Source: Candidatus Blackburnbacteria bacterium RIFCSPLOWO2_01_FULL_40_20 (GTDB lineage Bacteria > Patescibacteriota > Microgenomatia > UBA8517 > UBA10165). From it: DNA of 36,800 nucleotides. Positions 28,769 through 36,703 of the stretch are shown here, piece after piece. Position 1 is the stretch's first letter; the number at the start of each line of letters is the position of its first letter. The notes below the pieces were generated by a model that worked only from the letters and a program-made list of their open reading frames with translations, was not told where the DNA came from and did no database searches. The DNA lies in the NCBI GenBank assembly GCA_001816475.1, contig MHCC01000002.1:377-37176 (forward strand). Reading direction: 5' to 3'. The translations under genes and the position numbers were made by a program.

Positions 28769-29992
28769 TTACTTTAGAAGCTCAATCGCTTTTTCAAGCT
28801 GGTTATCCTTTTCCGAGTCATCTCCTTGAGTTATTTTAACATCCGGTTCAAGTCCTGTTCCATTAACCCAAGTCCCCTTTGGCGTTAACCACTTGGCAAT
28901 TGTTATGTGTAAGCCCGCTTGGCCAATTTCTTGTGACTCTTGAATTGTACCCTTTCCAAAAGTTGTGTCCCCTACAATTTGGCCACGACCCGAGTCCTTA
29001 ATTGCGCCGGCAACTATCTCGGAGGCGGACGCACTTCCTTTATTAACTAATACAATCAGTGGTATATTGGGAAGTTTTGGATTCCCAGTAACTTTTAGTT
29101 CTTTATTATTTCCCTTACCGCTTTCAATAACTACCACGCCACTAGACATGAATTCAGATGCAATAGTAACTGCGCCGTTAAGATACCCACCAGGATTATT
29201 TCTCAAATCGAGGATAACACCCTTGCCATTTTGATCTTTAATTTTCTTGATAGCGTTGTTCCATTCGTTATCTGTTTGATCACCAAAACGAAGCAGTTTA
29301 AGGTGGGCTATGTTTTTGTCGGGTCCCTCAAAAGTCAAAATAACAGAAGGCACTTCAATTTTGGCACGAGTCAACTCTTTTTCAAATGGCTTGTCCACAC
29401 CTTCCCGAGTAAGCACTAAAGTAACGGCAGAGCCAGCCTTTCCTCGTATTAAGTCCACTGCGTCTGGCAAGCTCATACCAACAGTTCCTATCTCAACATT
29501 CTTTTCTTTATCCTTTATTCCAACAATAAAGTCTCCTGCCTTAATCCCTGCTTTTTGAGCTGGAGAACCGTCCAGAGGTGCAATGACCGCAAGCTGAGTT
29601 CCCTTAAATCCAATTTGTATTCCAACACCTTCAAATTGTCCACCTAAATCTTCTTGAGTTCGCTTTTGTTCTGTGGGAGGTAAAAATACAGTGTATGGGT
29701 CGCCAACTGCCGCGACCATTCCCTTAATTGCTCCATAAACCATCTCCTTTGTATCAAGTTTTGTCTTGTCGTAATATGAGTTTTCCAAACGATCCCAGAC
29801 ACTCCAAAAAAGTGCAAACTCCACATTTTGTTTGTCTTGAGGTGTTGCGCGGTTTATCGTAACTTGAGGAACAATTTTTTCTCGATTTACAACAACGTCT
29901 TGATGTCCAAGCCACCAACCACCAAAAAATGACACGAAGCAAAAAGACAAAATAAGCGCAAAGAGTCGAACCTTGGAAAGAGAAACTTTCAT
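28769..29992 (-). CDS. C-terminal processing peptidase (CtpA, S41)
   Basis: The 407-residue S41 peptidase cuts the C-termini of envelope proteins or wall hydrolases. After an N-terminal anchor (about 8-28) come a helical cap, a PDZ domain (GVGIQIGFKGTQLAVIAPLDGSPAQKAGIKAGDFI) and the catalytic domain. The serine lies in GSASASEIVAG and the lysine in DTTFGKGTIQ, together forming the Ser/Lys dyad. The LRNNPGGYL motif is intact. It is the first gene of an operon with the HtrA protease. The structured RNA element (30024-30107) lies just upstream of its start on the opposite strand. Confidence 0.94.
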   Translation of the reverse strand: MKVSLSKVRLFALILSFCFVSFFGGWWLGHQDVVVNREKIVPQVTINRATPQDKQNVEFALFWSVWDRLENSYYDKTKLDTKEMVYGAIKGMVAAVGDPYTVFLPPTEQKRTQEDLGGQFEGVGIQIGFKGTQLAVIAPLDGSPAQKAGIKAGDFIVGIKDKEKNVEIGTVGMSLPDAVDLIRGKAGSAVTLVLTREGVDKPFEKELTRAKIEVPSVILTFEGPDKNIAHLKLLRFGDQTDNEWNNAIKKIKDQNGKGVILDLRNNPGGYLNGAVTIASEFMSSGVVVIESGKGNNKELKVTGNPKLPNIPLIVLVNKGSASASEIVAGAIKDSGRGQIVGDTTFGKGTIQESQEIGQAGLHITIAKWLTPKGTWVNGTGLEPDVKITQGDDSEKDNQLEKAIELLK

Positions 29993-30023
29993 TATTTATT
30001 TAAGAATAACTGAATTATAAACT

Positions 30024-30107
30024 CGTTTAACTCGAGCTTGCAACTCTCGTTAAACAATTTTGAACCCAAAATACTGTTGTTGAGATGCAAACTGGACTAT
30101 TTTGGGT
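30024..30107 (+). ncRNA. Two-hairpin structured element, copy 2
   Basis: Hairpin 1 is GTTTAAC-tc-GAG-[cTTGCAA]-CTC-tc-GTTAAAC and hairpin 2 pairs ACCCAAAATA with TATTTTGGGT around a loop that keeps GTTGTTGAGAT...CTGG. Compared with the copy before tRNA-Leu, several pairs changed on both sides. Here no tRNA follows; on the plus strand it runs against rpsR, so it would be a free small RNA or antisense. A TATAAA (30016-30021) just before it may be its -10. Confidence 0.6.
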
Positions 30108-30152
30108 ATAGAGACTTTGAAAGAGGCTCTCGCTTAGCGATAAATGCAACCA

Positions 30153-30407
30153 TTAACTTACTTTAACGCTAAATGGAATTAATGCCAGGAATCTTGCTCT
30201 TTTTATCTCGCGGGTTAGCAACCTTTGATGCCTTGCACAAATGCCGCTTCTGAAACGTGACACTATCCTTCCTCTGTCGTTGACAAATTTGGACGCCAAA
30301 TCTGCCTCTTTGTAGCTTGGAGCAACTTTTTCTTTACAAAAAGGACAGAACGCGTTCAAGACGCGCCTTGTGTGTTTTTTTTGAACTCGCTTTTTTTCTT
30401 TTGCCAT
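30153..30407 (-). CDS. rpsR: Ribosomal protein bS18
   Basis: bS18 pairs with bS6 on the 30S platform. This 84-residue protein contains the conserved core (FVNDRGRIVSRFRSGICARHQRLLTREIKRARFLALIPF) and a zinc-type CPFCKE near residue 21, with a further cysteine at SGICARH. The basic N-terminus (MAKEKKRVQKKHTRR) binds rRNA. It is the last gene of the rpsF-ssb-rpsR cluster, 109 nt after ssb. The gap is filled with repetitive CAGTTTACCAGT-like DNA. Confidence 0.94.
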   Translation of the reverse strand: MAKEKKRVQKKHTRRVLNAFCPFCKEKVAPSYKEADLASKFVNDRGRIVSRFRSGICARHQRLLTREIKRARFLALIPFSVKVS

Positions 30408-30516
30408 ATATATATCAGTTCATCAGTTTTCAGTTTACCAGTCACCAGTTTGCAGGTTTTATTTTAAACCGACTCACCAATACCTAACAAACCGAAACCT
30501 GACTAAATGGATTTCA

Positions 30517-30996
30517 TTAAAAGGGAATATCTTCTCCCTTTTCCGCTTGTTTTTCTTTTTTCTTAGGTTCTTCCTTAGATGCCTCAGGTTTTTTCTCTGG
30601 CTTTTCAACAGCCGTTGCTAAATCTTCCGGAATATCTAAATCTTTGCCTTTCGGACCTCCTGCTCCACCCAAGAAAATAACTTCGTTTGCTACAACTTCG
30701 GTCGTTTTGCGTTTAATGTTGTCTTGCCCTTCCCACTCGCGCGTAGACAGTCGGCCTTCAACATATACTTGCTTACCTTTTGTTAAAAATTCTGAACAAA
30801 TCTCAGCCAAACGATTCCAGGCAACAACTGTAACAAACTCCACATCCTCTTTTGTCTCACCTGTTTCAGTTTTCCATTGCCTGTTTGTGGCCAGTCCAAA
30901 AGTGCAAACCGCAGTTCCCTGGGGAGTATATCGCAACTCCGGATCGCGCGTTAAATTCCCTATTAATAAAACCTTGTTTAATGATCTACTTGCCAA
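30517..30996 (-). CDS. ssb: Single-stranded DNA-binding protein
   Basis: SSB coats single-stranded DNA in replication and repair. The 159-residue protein has the OB fold (MASRSLNKVLLIGNLTRDPELRYTPQGTAVCTFGLATN, VEFVTVVAWNRLAEICSEFLTKGKQVYVEGRLSTREW). A Glu/Lys-rich linker follows and the tail ends EDIPF, matching the acidic tip DDIPF that docks partner proteins. The start codon is TTG (the only in-frame start fitting the family N-terminus), with AAAAGAG upstream as a weak SD. It sits between rpsF and rpsR, the classic arrangement, although the 118-nt gap to rpsF is longer than usual. Confidence 0.95.
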   Translation of the reverse strand: MASRSLNKVLLIGNLTRDPELRYTPQGTAVCTFGLATNRQWKTETGETKEDVEFVTVVAWNRLAEICSEFLTKGKQVYVEGRLSTREWEGQDNIKRKTTEVVANEVIFLGGAGGPKGKDLDIPEDLATAVEKPEKKPEASKEEPKKKEKQAEKGEDIPF

Positions 30997-31114
30997 CTCT
31001 TTTCACCACCCCTCTACGATAATTTTCAATTTGAAATTTGAAATTTTTAATCAACTCCGATAAGATCGGAGTCAAATCTAAATTTTATAATGCTTAAATT
31101 TAATTCATTGAAAA
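30997..31114 (-). repeat. AT-rich repeat gap between rpsF and ssb
   Basis: It contains AATTTGAAATTTGAAATTT low-complexity DNA and a CTCCGA-taa-GATCGGAG hairpin core, like the gaps at 4286 and 4918. It may allow rpsF to be expressed more than ssb. Confidence 0.55.
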
Positions 31115-31543
31115 TTACTTTTTTCCCACAGCGTTTTTCTTCTCTGCTGTTTTCTTTGCTGTCGCCTTCTTAGACTTTACCTTAGTCTTAGACTTAGACT
31201 TAGGATCAGGTTCTTTCTCCGTCTCTGTCTTCTTTGCCTCTTTTTCGCTTTTCTTAACTTTTGCCTTATCAGTCTTAATAATAAGATGCCTTAAAATCTG
31301 GTCGTCGTTTTGCAAAAGTCTGTCAAATGATCCAACTTTATCAGAAGGCAAATTAGCGATTATAAAATAGTAAACACCTTCACTTTCGTGCTTAATTGGG
31401 TATGCAAACTCACGTATACCCCATTTTTCAGTTTTCTCAAAACTTCCGCCAGCTGACGCTGCGGTTTTTTCGATTTTTTCCAAAACAGCCTTTTGCTTTG
31501 CATCGGCAAGTTTGGAGGATAAAATAACAGTTAATTCGTACAT
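31115..31543 (-). CDS. rpsF: Ribosomal protein bS6 with long Lys-rich tail
   Basis: bS6 binds 16S rRNA together with bS18. The 142-residue protein has the S6 ferredoxin-like fold in its first 95 residues (MYELTVILSSKLADAKQKAVLEKIEK, KWGIREFAYPIKHESEGVYYF, DDQILRHLIIKTDK). The remaining 45 residues are a low-complexity Lys/Ala/Thr/Glu tail, well beyond the normal end. I chose the ATG at MYELTV; the track's six extra residues lie in a CAACAAACGACAAAC repeat. It heads the rpsF-ssb-rpsR cluster. Confidence 0.94.
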   Translation of the reverse strand: MYELTVILSSKLADAKQKAVLEKIEKTAASAGGSFEKTEKWGIREFAYPIKHESEGVYYFIIANLPSDKVGSFDRLLQNDDQILRHLIIKTDKAKVKKSEKEAKKTETEKEPDPKSKSKTKVKSKKATAKKTAEKKNAVGKK

Positions 31544-31632
31544 AATTACAACAAACGACAAACAACATACAACAAAGTTAGGAGGTCAACTTTTATTATT
31601 TCCTTTGTTCTAGGCTGTTTGTTCTAATCATC

Positions 31633-31661
31633 ATTATATCAGCTTCACATTCTTCATGCAA
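31633..31661 (-). promoter_or_regulatory. Promoter of the rpsF-ssb-rpsR operon
   Basis: On the minus strand TTGCAT and TATAAT are 17 nt apart. The leader is about 85 nt and contains TAGAACAAA twice (5 nt apart) and a TTGTTGTATGTTG-type repeat. I could not identify the S6:S18 autoregulatory RNA motif in it. Confidence 0.6.
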
Positions 31662-31668
31662 GAAAGGC

Positions 31669-33762
31669 CTAGAGGTCATTAGTGAGAATTTCCTGAACTT
31701 TCCCTTCCCAGTCTAAAACAACCACCACATCCTTTGATCCCAGCTGGACTGGATTGTAAATATGACTCCCTAAATAATTCTCTGTTTTTCCAACCAAAGA
31801 TTTTGTGTGCAATCTCACCTTGCGAACATCCAGCGGGGCTAACTTCCATTCTTGATTCTTTTCATCTTGCTGGAAATGCAAGTAGAGCTTATTTGCATTA
31901 TCAATAAAGTTGGGCGGGTATACAGAATTCCAGAATCCAGGTTGAATTTTTGCAGGTTCGATACCTAAATGCTGGAACAGCTCCAACGATTCTTCTGTGT
32001 AGGCAGTTTTCTTTGGCGTTATGTCTCTGGTGGATATTCCCACCTTGGGCAAAGTTTCGATAAATCTGCCAATCGAAACACTGTTTGTTGTATCCAAAAA
32101 ATAATCTGCTTGCGAAATTTTAAGATTAATTTTCCCTCTCAATTCATAATGGGGAATTGCGTATAGCCCGGAAACAGATTCAACTTCCCTAACATTTTCC
32201 CCTAAAGTATCCGTCCAAAATTGAGGATCAAGCAAAGTGATAGCGTAACCAAAATTGCCTCTAGGCGCAATAATTTCAACCACTGCCTGTTTAAAGCCAT
32301 CTTTTCTTCTCAGCTGTTCTGTTACAAATTTCCCATCCAGCTGATCGGGTAAGCTCACTTGTTTGTTAAACGATTTCAGTTTTGTCCTCTCCCAGCCGGC
32401 AATATCAGACCTTTTTGCTCTCCCTTCAAAGGTGAACTCGTTCCCTCGAGCTAACTCAGTCCTCATATACTCGTACTTTGCCTCAAGAATTCCAGCTGCG
32501 CGAGGGTCCCTTTTCCTAAGTTGTTCTATTCTTTGTAAAAAAACAGGACCATTTGACATAAACTCGCTGAAAGTTTCAGCAAAATCCTCAACCGGATTAG
32601 TTGTGGAGTAACCAGAAACAAACCAGCCAAGTTCATCAATATTGCTTGGCAACTTGCCAAAATAGATCGATTCATAAAGCATTTTTTGCATTTTCCCTAC
32701 TGTTCGTTCAAAACCAACTTGAAAATCCCTAAATTTCTTGTCTTGTGATAAGCCTATCAGTCTACTTTCAGCCCTTTGAAGATCGGAAATGTAATGCCCT
32801 CCTTCATGAAATATAACCGATGCGTCAGTCTCCGATCCCAACACCATTACCTGTTCCCTATTAGGAAAACGTTTGCCATATCCAGGTTCGTAGTGTCCTC
32901 CCCCTCTATTGCTTTCAATAAATATTTGTTGTGGCGGGGGCATTCCTTGATTTCTAAGGAACAAGGCAAATCTTGCAAGCGACCCCGCCCAACTTTGTGG
33001 CATCACAATCCAGCTATTATTATCAACAACGATATTCAGCCTTAGGTCAATTAATCCCAAAATGTTTTCGCAATCTTCTTGTTGCAAAGATTTTTTCTCG
33101 GGATCGCGCTCAATTAATTCAGAAAACCTGGCTCTTACAAGATTAAAGGCTAATAAATTATCTATAGCCTTTTCATTCACCGCCAATTCTCTTCCTTCAA
33201 AGTGTAGTCTTCCATTCTGATCAAATCGGTATTCGCTTTTTCCGTTCTTCAACAACCCCCACGAAGCTAATAAAAAAACTCCTCTTTCGAGAAAATAGCT
33301 TGATTGTTCTTTTGAGCTTTTAACAATCTCAGCCTCAGAAGATGAGTCTTTTTCTTTCTCGTACTTGACCTTCCATGTATAGTTTTTCAGACCACTATTG
33401 GCGACTTGCTCAAATTTCTCTTGTTCATTCAAGAACTTAAAGATCTGATCTTTTAACACTTCTTCCTGCTCTCTTTTATTCTTCGCCCTTTCCAACTCCT
33501 CAAGAAAATTTTTTCGCTCCGATTGTTCTTCCTTAGTCGCTTGAGCTGCAATTAAACTTCTAGTGTGACTTAATTCTGCTTCGGTCTTAAGAAAACCCGG
33601 AAGCCCAACTGCAGCAATAGCCGCAGTTCCTAAACCTGCGCCGGCCAAACCAGCCATAAAGTCTCGACGGGTAACTCTTTTTTGAAGTAAACTTTCAATC
33701 TTTCCTTTTAAAGGATCCACTGCAGCCTGTTTTACTGGTAGTTGTTCACCTGATTCTTCCAT
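31669..33762 (-). CDS. Large secreted zinc metallopeptidase with Tat signal
   Basis: This 697-residue protein has a cytoplasmic lead followed by a twin-arginine signal (VTRRDFMAGLAGAGLG, residues 30-45; hydrophobic to about 57). A Glu/Lys-rich coiled-coil region follows (75-125). The zinc site is HEGGH (319-323) in VIFHEGGHYISD, with EDFAE (392-396) as a likely third ligand, a gluzincin pattern. The ligand spacing, about 70 residues, resembles anthrax-lethal-factor-like and other putative zinc peptidases. The C-terminal 250 residues look beta-rich and may bind substrate. It is divergent from fic across the 10-bp periodic array. Tat export is unusual in CPR-type genomes and is inferred from the motif only. 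Confidence 0.78.
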   Translation of the reverse strand: MEESGEQLPVKQAAVDPLKGKIESLLQKRVTRRDFMAGLAGAGLGTAAIAAVGLPGFLKTEAELSHTRSLIAAQATKEEQSERKNFLEELERAKNKREQEEVLKDQIFKFLNEQEKFEQVANSGLKNYTWKVKYEKEKDSSSEAEIVKSSKEQSSYFLERGVFLLASWGLLKNGKSEYRFDQNGRLHFEGRELAVNEKAIDNLLAFNLVRARFSELIERDPEKKSLQQEDCENILGLIDLRLNIVVDNNSWIVMPQSWAGSLARFALFLRNQGMPPPQQIFIESNRGGGHYEPGYGKRFPNREQVMVLGSETDASVIFHEGGHYISDLQRAESRLIGLSQDKKFRDFQVGFERTVGKMQKMLYESIYFGKLPSNIDELGWFVSGYSTTNPVEDFAETFSEFMSNGPVFLQRIEQLRKRDPRAAGILEAKYEYMRTELARGNEFTFEGRAKRSDIAGWERTKLKSFNKQVSLPDQLDGKFVTEQLRRKDGFKQAVVEIIAPRGNFGYAITLLDPQFWTDTLGENVREVESVSGLYAIPHYELRGKINLKISQADYFLDTTNSVSIGRFIETLPKVGISTRDITPKKTAYTEESLELFQHLGIEPAKIQPGFWNSVYPPNFIDNANKLYLHFQQDEKNQEWKLAPLDVRKVRLHTKSLVGKTENYLGSHIYNPVQLGSKDVVVVLDWEGKVQEILTNDL

Positions 33763-33800
33763 TACTTCGAATTCATTTTAATCACAATACAAACACCATT

Positions 33801-33883
33801 GCAATACACGGATGTATTCGGTGGTATTAGGCAATATATGGCAATATCTGGTAATATATGGAAACATCTGGTAATGTTAGGAT
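33801..33883. repeat. 10-bp periodic (iteron-like) array between peptidase and fic
   Basis: Eight consecutive 10-nt units share the form G(c/t)AATATATG: GCAATACACG, GATGTATTCG, GTGGTATTAG, GCAATATATG, GCAATATCTG, GTAATATATG, GAAACATCTG, GTAATGTTAG. They run to within 3 nt of the fic ATG. A 10-bp period places the units on one face of the helix, as in operator arrays. It fills the divergent region, so it could control both genes. Confidence 0.75.
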
Positions 33884-34876
33884 ATGCTAATTCCTCCTAA
33901 ATACACACTCACACAAAAAATTGTTGAACTTTTGCAATCGATTGAGGGCTCGCGAGAAGTCATCAACTCAATCCAAATCCCACCAGAAGTTGAAGCAAAC
34001 ATAAGACGCCGATCAACTTTAAAAAGTTCATTGTTTTCTGCTCGAATCGAAGGCAACACAATCGACTTGGACGAAATATCGCGGCTCCCTTCCCAAGACC
34101 AGAGGAAGGTAGAAGTTTATAACATTTTGAAAGCTCTGAATTGGATTCATCAAAGAGCAGCACGAGATTTAACAATCAAAGATGTTTTAAATTTACACGA
34201 GCTGGCTCTGAATTCTCTTATAGAAAAACAAAACTTAGGAAGTTTTAGAACTAACTTCGAGGCTATCTTTAATTCAGCTGGTATTGCAATCTACCTTCCA
34301 CCTCGCCCTGTTCAAGTTCCACCTCTTTTAAACCGGCTGCTTAAATATGCAAACAGTCCAAAGGAGCCTTTTATTCCAATTCGGGCTTGTATCGCCCACT
34401 ACACATTTGAAAAAGTTCATCCTTTTTTGGACGGAAACGGACGCGTTGGCCGCCTATTTTTGCAAGCAGTTCTGGCAAAAGGCGGATATGGAATGAAATC
34501 ACTGACGTCGATTGAAGAATATCTCGACAGCCACAGATCGGAATATTACCGTTCGCTTGAAGAACCAGAAAAAGATATAAGCGACTATTTGGAATTTATG
34601 TTGCGAGCTTTGGCGCAAACGGCAGAAGAGGCACGAACGCAGGTGTTGACAAAACAAAAAGCGGAAATTGAAGATACACTACTTCCCCGACGAGCTGAAA
34701 TTTTAAACATTGTTAAAGATCATAAACTTGTTGGCTTTGACCAAATCCGCCGCCGATTTCCCAAAATTAACGAAAGGACTCTGCGCTACGACCTCAAAAA
34801 ACTAGCAGACTCTGGTTTCATCAAAAAAAGAGGAACAACAAAGGGAGTTTATTATGGTCCATCTGATAACGCGTAG
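33884..34876 (+). CDS. Class II Fic protein with C-terminal winged helix
   Basis: Fic enzymes transfer AMP or similar groups to proteins. The 330-residue protein carries the full catalytic motif HPFLDGNGRVGR (179-190) and the class II inhibitory motif SARIEG (52-57) N-terminal to the Fic core, so activity is probably held in check. The last 65 residues form a winged-helix DNA-binding domain (FDQIRRRFPKINERTLRYDLKKLADSGFIKKRGTTKGVYY), typical of Fic proteins that also regulate transcription. The ATG directly follows the iteron-like array, a natural target for autoregulation. Its partner could be the divergent peptidase. The target protein is unknown, and there is no antitoxin-like small ORF beside it. 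Confidence 0.92.
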   Translation: MLIPPKYTLTQKIVELLQSIEGSREVINSIQIPPEVEANIRRRSTLKSSLFSARIEGNTIDLDEISRLPSQDQRKVEVYNILKALNWIHQRAARDLTIKDVLNLHELALNSLIEKQNLGSFRTNFEAIFNSAGIAIYLPPRPVQVPPLLNRLLKYANSPKEPFIPIRACIAHYTFEKVHPFLDGNGRVGRLFLQAVLAKGGYGMKSLTSIEEYLDSHRSEYYRSLEEPEKDISDYLEFMLRALAQTAEEARTQVLTKQKAEIEDTLLPRRAEILNIVKDHKLVGFDQIRRRFPKINERTLRYDLKKLADSGFIKKRGTTKGVYYGPSDNA

Positions 34877-34918
34877 CACCAGTGGCCATAGAAGCGGAGC
34901 TGCAATATGCTTCGCAAG

Positions 34919-36703
34919 CTATGCAATTGTGAAATCCCGCTCTTTTACTCGCATCTTTTTTTCCATGAAGAAAGCTACAAAAAGAGCTGTAAAAAATGAA
35001 AACAGACTAATTAAATTTCCCGCTTTTCTAATTGGCGTATCCTCAAATGACAATACCACTTCGTGATTCCCTTTAGGGACACTAACATCAATAAAGCCAT
35101 ATTCATTTTTGAAAGAAAACGGGGTCTTTTGCCCATCCATATAAACTTGCCAACCTGGGAAATAGTTTGTATAGAACCGCAACAAAGAATCTTCTTGCGC
35201 GTTTATTCCATATACTTTGTAATTCGCTTTCAAATCAGTTTTGTAAAATGTTGCCTTGCCCGAAGATGCCTCCACTTCAGAGGCCGGAACAATAAAAGAC
35301 TTTGGCAATACTTTTGTAACATCCTTGTAATAGAGTCCACTCGGAACACTCTTGTGAATAATTTCATGATCGCCCACGTCTTTTTCTAATCCTTTAAGGA
35401 AGTTTTGATTATTGTAGTTGATTATATTTTCTGGAATGTAATAGGCGGGATGTAAATACCCTGAATAAAAAGCAATAACCAAAATAACTATAGCTAGATA
35501 AGTCAATAAACGTTGTACGCTGTTTTTGATAAACAAAAATATTCCTCCTCCAACAACAGATGTGCAAAATATTATTAAGGTCAGGTACCTCCAAGGAAAT
35601 TGAAAATAACCAAAATAGGGCAGCTTTTCCCAAACGAAGCTTGAAATGTCAAACATCATAAAAATGGAAATTACTAACCCTATTCCAGATGAAATTAATA
35701 ACCAGTGAACGAACTCAAATTTGCCTTTACGAATTAAGAAATTGATTAATAACCCTATACATATTATTAACAAAATCCAATGAACGACTCCTATTTGAAA
35801 AGACATTTGGTCCTCACAACCAGGTAAAGATGGTCCATAATCCCACTTGTTTGAAAATATTTGTAAAGGACATACAAAATGAAGGTGATAGCTACCAGCT
35901 CCAGTGAATGTTCCTTGCGATTGTGTATATTTGGTTTCGAAAATACTTGGCAAAACAAAGAAAGAAGAAATTAAAAATCCAAAAAGGAGCGATACGGAGG
36001 AAGATATAAATATTTTTTTTGATCTGTATTTTAATAGAAGAAATATTTGAAATAAAACAATCACTGGTCCAAAAATCGCAGTTGTTAAAACATGTGAAAG
36101 TGAAAAAGCTCCAAATATTATTGTTGTTGCGAAAAAATATCTGCCCTTTTGCTTTTCCCAATAGGAATTAAGGGCCCAAAATATACCTGGTGCAAGCGAG
36201 ATCGCAGTAAATTCGGCCATAGAAGCTCTGACGTAATATTGCAGAATATGGTAAGGAGCAAAAACGTATAACAAGGCCGATGTTAATCCACCCAAAACTC
36301 CAAAATGTTTTCTTGAGAATAAATACATAAAAAAGCCCGACGATAGCCATAACAGAGATGAAATAAAATTAAATGCTGCCAAATTAGGAAGGCCAAATAG
36401 TTTGGGAATTAAGTACAAATAGTAGAAACCTGGTGGATAAAAGTTGAATTGGGGCACTCCTGTTCCAGGATAATATGTGTCAACATACCTTATAGGAAAT
36501 TGTCCGTCCAAGAAAGCACTCGAAAATTGTCTTGTAAAAACTAGTTGAAAAAGAATGTCATGCGCCTTCATGATCATCCCGCTGTTTACCAAAAATGGCC
36601 ATAGAAGAACTGCAACCGCGACAACCGTTACTGCAATTGCCAAAAATTTTAATATTCCCTCAGTCGGATCCTGCCCGAAAGATCGTTCTCCGCTCGAGTC
36701 CAT
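34919..36703 (-). CDS. GT-C-like membrane protein (PTPS-related family)
   Basis: This 594-residue protein has about twelve membrane helices and the hallmark early loop of the 6-pyruvoyl-tetrahydropterin-synthase-related membrane family (HDILFQLVFTRQFSSAFLDGQFPIRY, then NFYPPGFYYLYLIPKLFG). That family is thought to be lipid-linked-sugar glycosyltransferases of the GT-C fold, with the acidic D/E in the first loop as catalytic centre. The C-terminal 110 residues form an outside beta domain (YTNYFPGWQVYMDGQKTPFSF...GNHEVVLSFED). TATATT lies 6 nt before the ATG, so the mRNA is likely leaderless. It is the last gene of the window and converges with fic. Confidence 0.82.
   Translation of the reverse strand: MDSSGERSFGQDPTEGILKFLAIAVTVVAVAVLLWPFLVNSGMIMKAHDILFQLVFTRQFSSAFLDGQFPIRYVDTYYPGTGVPQFNFYPPGFYYLYLIPKLFGLPNLAAFNFISSLLWLSSGFFMYLFSRKHFGVLGGLTSALLYVFAPYHILQYYVRASMAEFTAISLAPGIFWALNSYWEKQKGRYFFATTIIFGAFSLSHVLTTAIFGPVIVLFQIFLLLKYRSKKIFISSSVSLLFGFLISSFFVLPSIFETKYTQSQGTFTGAGSYHLHFVCPLQIFSNKWDYGPSLPGCEDQMSFQIGVVHWILLIICIGLLINFLIRKGKFEFVHWLLISSGIGLVISIFMMFDISSFVWEKLPYFGYFQFPWRYLTLIIFCTSVVGGGIFLFIKNSVQRLLTYLAIVILVIAFYSGYLHPAYYIPENIINYNNQNFLKGLEKDVGDHEIIHKSVPSGLYYKDVTKVLPKSFIVPASEVEASSGKATFYKTDLKANYKVYGINAQEDSLLRFYTNYFPGWQVYMDGQKTPFSFKNEYGFIDVSVPKGNHEVVLSFEDTPIRKAGNLISLFSFFTALFVAFFMEKKMRVKERDFTIA

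Noticed and set aside
33801-33883. CRISPR array
   Set aside because: The units are 10 nt with no spacers, and no cas gene is present; it is a tandem operator-like array.
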